Assembly: GCA_021773815.1 (NCBI GenBank) | Contig: JAJFJS010000102.1 | Coordinates: 1 to 42,888 of the forward strand | Direction of reading: 5' to 3' | DNA length: 42,888 nt | Origin: Gammaproteobacteria bacterium | GTDB taxonomy: Bacteria > Pseudomonadota > Gammaproteobacteria > Steroidobacterales > GCA-2729495 | Shown here: positions 41,450 to 42,888 of the stretch, one piece after another | Position numbering within the stretch: the stretch's first letter is position 1 | How the letters are laid out: each line of letters begins with the position of its first letter | The notes under the pieces: model-generated | Databases searched by the model: none | Told to the model about the DNA's origin: nothing | The model's input: the letters and a program-made list of their open reading frames with translations, nothing else | Made by a program: the position numbers and the translations under genes

Positions 41450-42433
41450 ATGGCGTCAGGTACCGGCGGCGCGGTGGCGGGCCCGAATTCAGTGCGCTCC
41501 GGCTTGCGTCTTTTCCGAAGGCCGATCCCCGCTCGCCGGCGATGCTGGGTGCTGATCGCCGTGAGCGCTCTGCTTGCGGGTTGCGGTCCGGACCGGTCGC
41601 ATGATGTCGATGACGGGATCGATTCCGGGCCGGCGCAACGCATCCTGACGCTGGCGCCGCATCTGACCGAGCTGGCCTATACCGCCGGCGCCGGTGACCG
41701 GTTGGCGGGCGCCGTCGAATTCAGCGATTTTCCGGTCGCGGCGCAGACTCTGCCGCGGATCGGTGATGCCTTTCGGCTGGACCACGAGGCGATCGCCGGG
41801 CTCGACCCCGACCTGATCCTCGCGTGGCAATCGGGTACGCCCGTCGAGGTCATCGAGCGCCTCGAACGACAGGGCTACCGTGTGGTGACGCTGTCGGCCG
41901 GGCGGCTGGCCGATATTGCCGCGAGCCTGCGGTCCATCGGCCGACTCGCGGCGACCGAAGCCGTCGCCGAAGCCGCCGCCGCGGATTTCGAGCGTGCGCT
42001 CGACGGGTTGCGGGCCGAGGCCACCGGGCGGGTACCCGTGCGGGTGTTCTTCCAGGTTACCGCTCAGCCGCTGTTTACGATCTCGGACCGGCATGTCATC
42101 GGCGAGGCCATCGCATTGTGCGGCGGGGAAAATATATTCGGCGCACTGGCCGGCCCGAGTCCGTCCGTGTCGCCCGAGGGGGTGATAGACGCCGCGCCCG
42201 ACGCGATCATCGCCGTGCAACACGCACCCGATCCGGCATCGGCGGAGCAGGAACTGGACTTCTGGCGACAATGGACCAGCGTGCCGGCGGTGCGTAACGG
42301 CCACCTGTTCCTGATTGATGCAAACCTCGTGACCCGGCCGAGCGTCCGGTTCCTTGATGGCATGCGTGAGTTGTGTGCGCAGATCGCCGCGGCGGGCGAG
42401 AAACCGCCGGTTCCGCCACGAGATCAAAGATAG
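41450..42433 (+). CDS. BtuF-like cobalamin/metal-chelate substrate-binding lipoprotein
   Basis: A 327-residue helical-backbone metal-receptor protein of the BtuF type, the periplasmic binding component for vitamin B12 import. A basic N-terminus precedes a lipoprotein signal with LLAGC (C45). The binding domain has RILTLAPHLTELAYTAGAGDRLAGAVEFSDFP, the IGDAFRLDHEAIAGLDPDLILAW segment and ALCGGENIFG. It starts 8 bp after ampE, yet functionally belongs with the convergent cobalamin adenosyltransferase 128 bp away. No BtuC or BtuD is in the window. Binding of haem or another chelate cannot be ruled out. Confidence 0.82.
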   Translation: MASGTGGAVAGPNSVRSGLRLFRRPIPARRRCWVLIAVSALLAGCGPDRSHDVDDGIDSGPAQRILTLAPHLTELAYTAGAGDRLAGAVEFSDFPVAAQTLPRIGDAFRLDHEAIAGLDPDLILAWQSGTPVEVIERLERQGYRVVTLSAGRLADIAASLRSIGRLAATEAVAEAAAADFERALDGLRAEATGRVPVRVFFQVTAQPLFTISDRHVIGEAIALCGGENIFGALAGPSPSVSPEGVIDAAPDAIIAVQHAPDPASAEQELDFWRQWTSVPAVRNGHLFLIDANLVTRPSVRFLDGMRELCAQIAAAGEKPPVPPRDQR

Positions 42434-42540
42434 GCCGGCGGCGGGAACGCCGCTTCGGTCTATAAAACTGACCGATCCTCGCTTTTCTTTGCCATCCGTT
42501 CAGTTGCTGACCGGGCCGGCGGCGGCGGGCTGGTGAGGCT

Positions 42541-42556
42541 TCCGGGCTAACCCGGA
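42541..42556 (-). terminator. Hairpin downstream of the cobalamin adenosyltransferase gene
   Basis: TCCGGG (42541-42546), CTAA, CCCGGA (42551-42556): a perfect 6-bp stem with a 4-nt loop, five bases beyond the stop codon of the minus-strand gene. No T-run follows, so it would be at best a weak or Rho-assisted terminator. Confidence 0.3.
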
Positions 42557-42561
42557 CCGGG

Positions 42562-42888
42562 TCAGTCGTGATGCTGCCACAGCGGTTCGGCACGGCCCGC
42601 CTGCCGATTCAATACCCGGGCGATGACGAACAGCAGGTCCGATAATCGGTTCAGGTACGCCAGCGAATGCGTGTTGACGGCTTCGGTCTGTGCCAGCCGC
42701 CAGGCCCGCCGTTCCGCGCGCCGACACACCGTGCGCGCGACGTGGCAGGCCGCCGCCTCGGGCGTGCCGCCCGGCAGGACGAAATCCTTGAGCGGCGGCA
42801 GGTCGGCGTTGAACTGGTCGAGCGTCGCCTCCAGGTCTTCGACCCGACCCTGCGTTATCACCGCTGCATCGGGTCGGCACAGTTCGCC
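42562..42888 (-). CDS. Cob(I)alamin adenosyltransferase, PduO type (partial)
   Basis: Transfers the adenosyl group of ATP to cob(I)alamin. Only the C-terminal 108 codons are in the window; the frame stays open to the right edge (GELCRPDAA before VITQGRVE). Family motifs: the LEATLDQFNADLPPLKDFVLPGG segment, the ATP-binding ARTVCRRAER and LNRLSDLLFVIAR. It converges with the BtuF-like gene, so cobalamin uptake and activation genes are neighbours. Confidence 0.9.
   Translation of the reverse strand, partial: GELCRPDAAVITQGRVEDLEATLDQFNADLPPLKDFVLPGGTPEAAACHVARTVCRRAERRAWRLAQTEAVNTHSLAYLNRLSDLLFVIARVLNRQAGRAEPLWQHHD

Overview
The window reads as chromosomal DNA of a high-GC gammaproteobacterium outside the Enterobacterales. 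The evidence is the combination of KdkA-type Kdo kinase, LpxL-like acyltransferase, HtpX, HtpG, AmpD/AmpE, PilT/PilU and a PilGHIJ-ChpA chemosensory cluster. The gene order from DUF4426-DUF167-yggT-proC-yggS through pilT/pilU, pyrB-ruvX-yqgE-tonB-gshB and pilGHIJ-chpA closely matches, from memory, the arrangement in Pseudomonas aeruginosa. A Chromatiales- or Xanthomonadales-like lineage is possible, but I cannot fix the genus. There are no phage genes, transposases, rRNA, tRNA or CRISPR arrays that I can support.

Layout. Positions 1-2270 hold a truncated kdkA, a convergent LpxL-family acyltransferase and htpX. Positions 2510-8400 hold an M14-type amidohydrolase lipoprotein, a long MltD-like lytic transglycosylase with several LysM repeats, an L,D-transpeptidase-fold protein and the nucleotide nucleosidase ppnN. 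Positions 8530-9460 hold three small unknown genes. Then come htpG, a CDF metal exporter, msrB, a PEBP protein, an ornithine aminotransferase, an alpha/beta hydrolase coupled to a TerB-like protein, DUF4426, DUF167, yggT, proC and yggS. Divergent from yggS runs pilT with two pilU-type genes (19.6-23.0 kb). A long minus-strand run follows (23.0-29.1 kb: pyrK-like, pyrB, ruvX, yqgE, tonB, apbE, gshB). Divergent from gshB is the twitching chemosensory operon pilG-pilH-pilI-pilJ-chpA-chpC (29.4-38.9 kb). The right end holds rsmE, ampD-ampE, a BtuF-like lipoprotein and a partial cobalamin adenosyltransferase.

How the genes work together. The main theme is type IV pilus retraction and its control: three PilT/PilU ATPases, a PilJ receptor, two CheW adaptors, a CheA-type kinase and two single-domain receivers. 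The kinase gene chpA is cut into two same-frame reading frames by one TAA codon. The cluster has no pilK (CheR) or chpB (CheB). Other groups are envelope building and recycling (kdkA, lpxL-like, mltD, Ldt, ampDE), heat shock (htpX and htpG, each with a sigma-32-like promoter) and cobalamin uptake/adenosylation.

The most unusual signal is a pair of about 110-bp hairpin elements (2356-2467 and 38981-39090). They share a 52-nt core of identical length, but both their outer arms (about 30 bp) and their inner 8-bp stem differ in sequence while staying self-complementary. Both lie between convergent genes. This is the pattern expected of a structured repeat family whose folding, not its arm sequence, is conserved. 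Also notable is a four-unit 15-bp tandem repeat that fills the tonB leader right up to the start codon.
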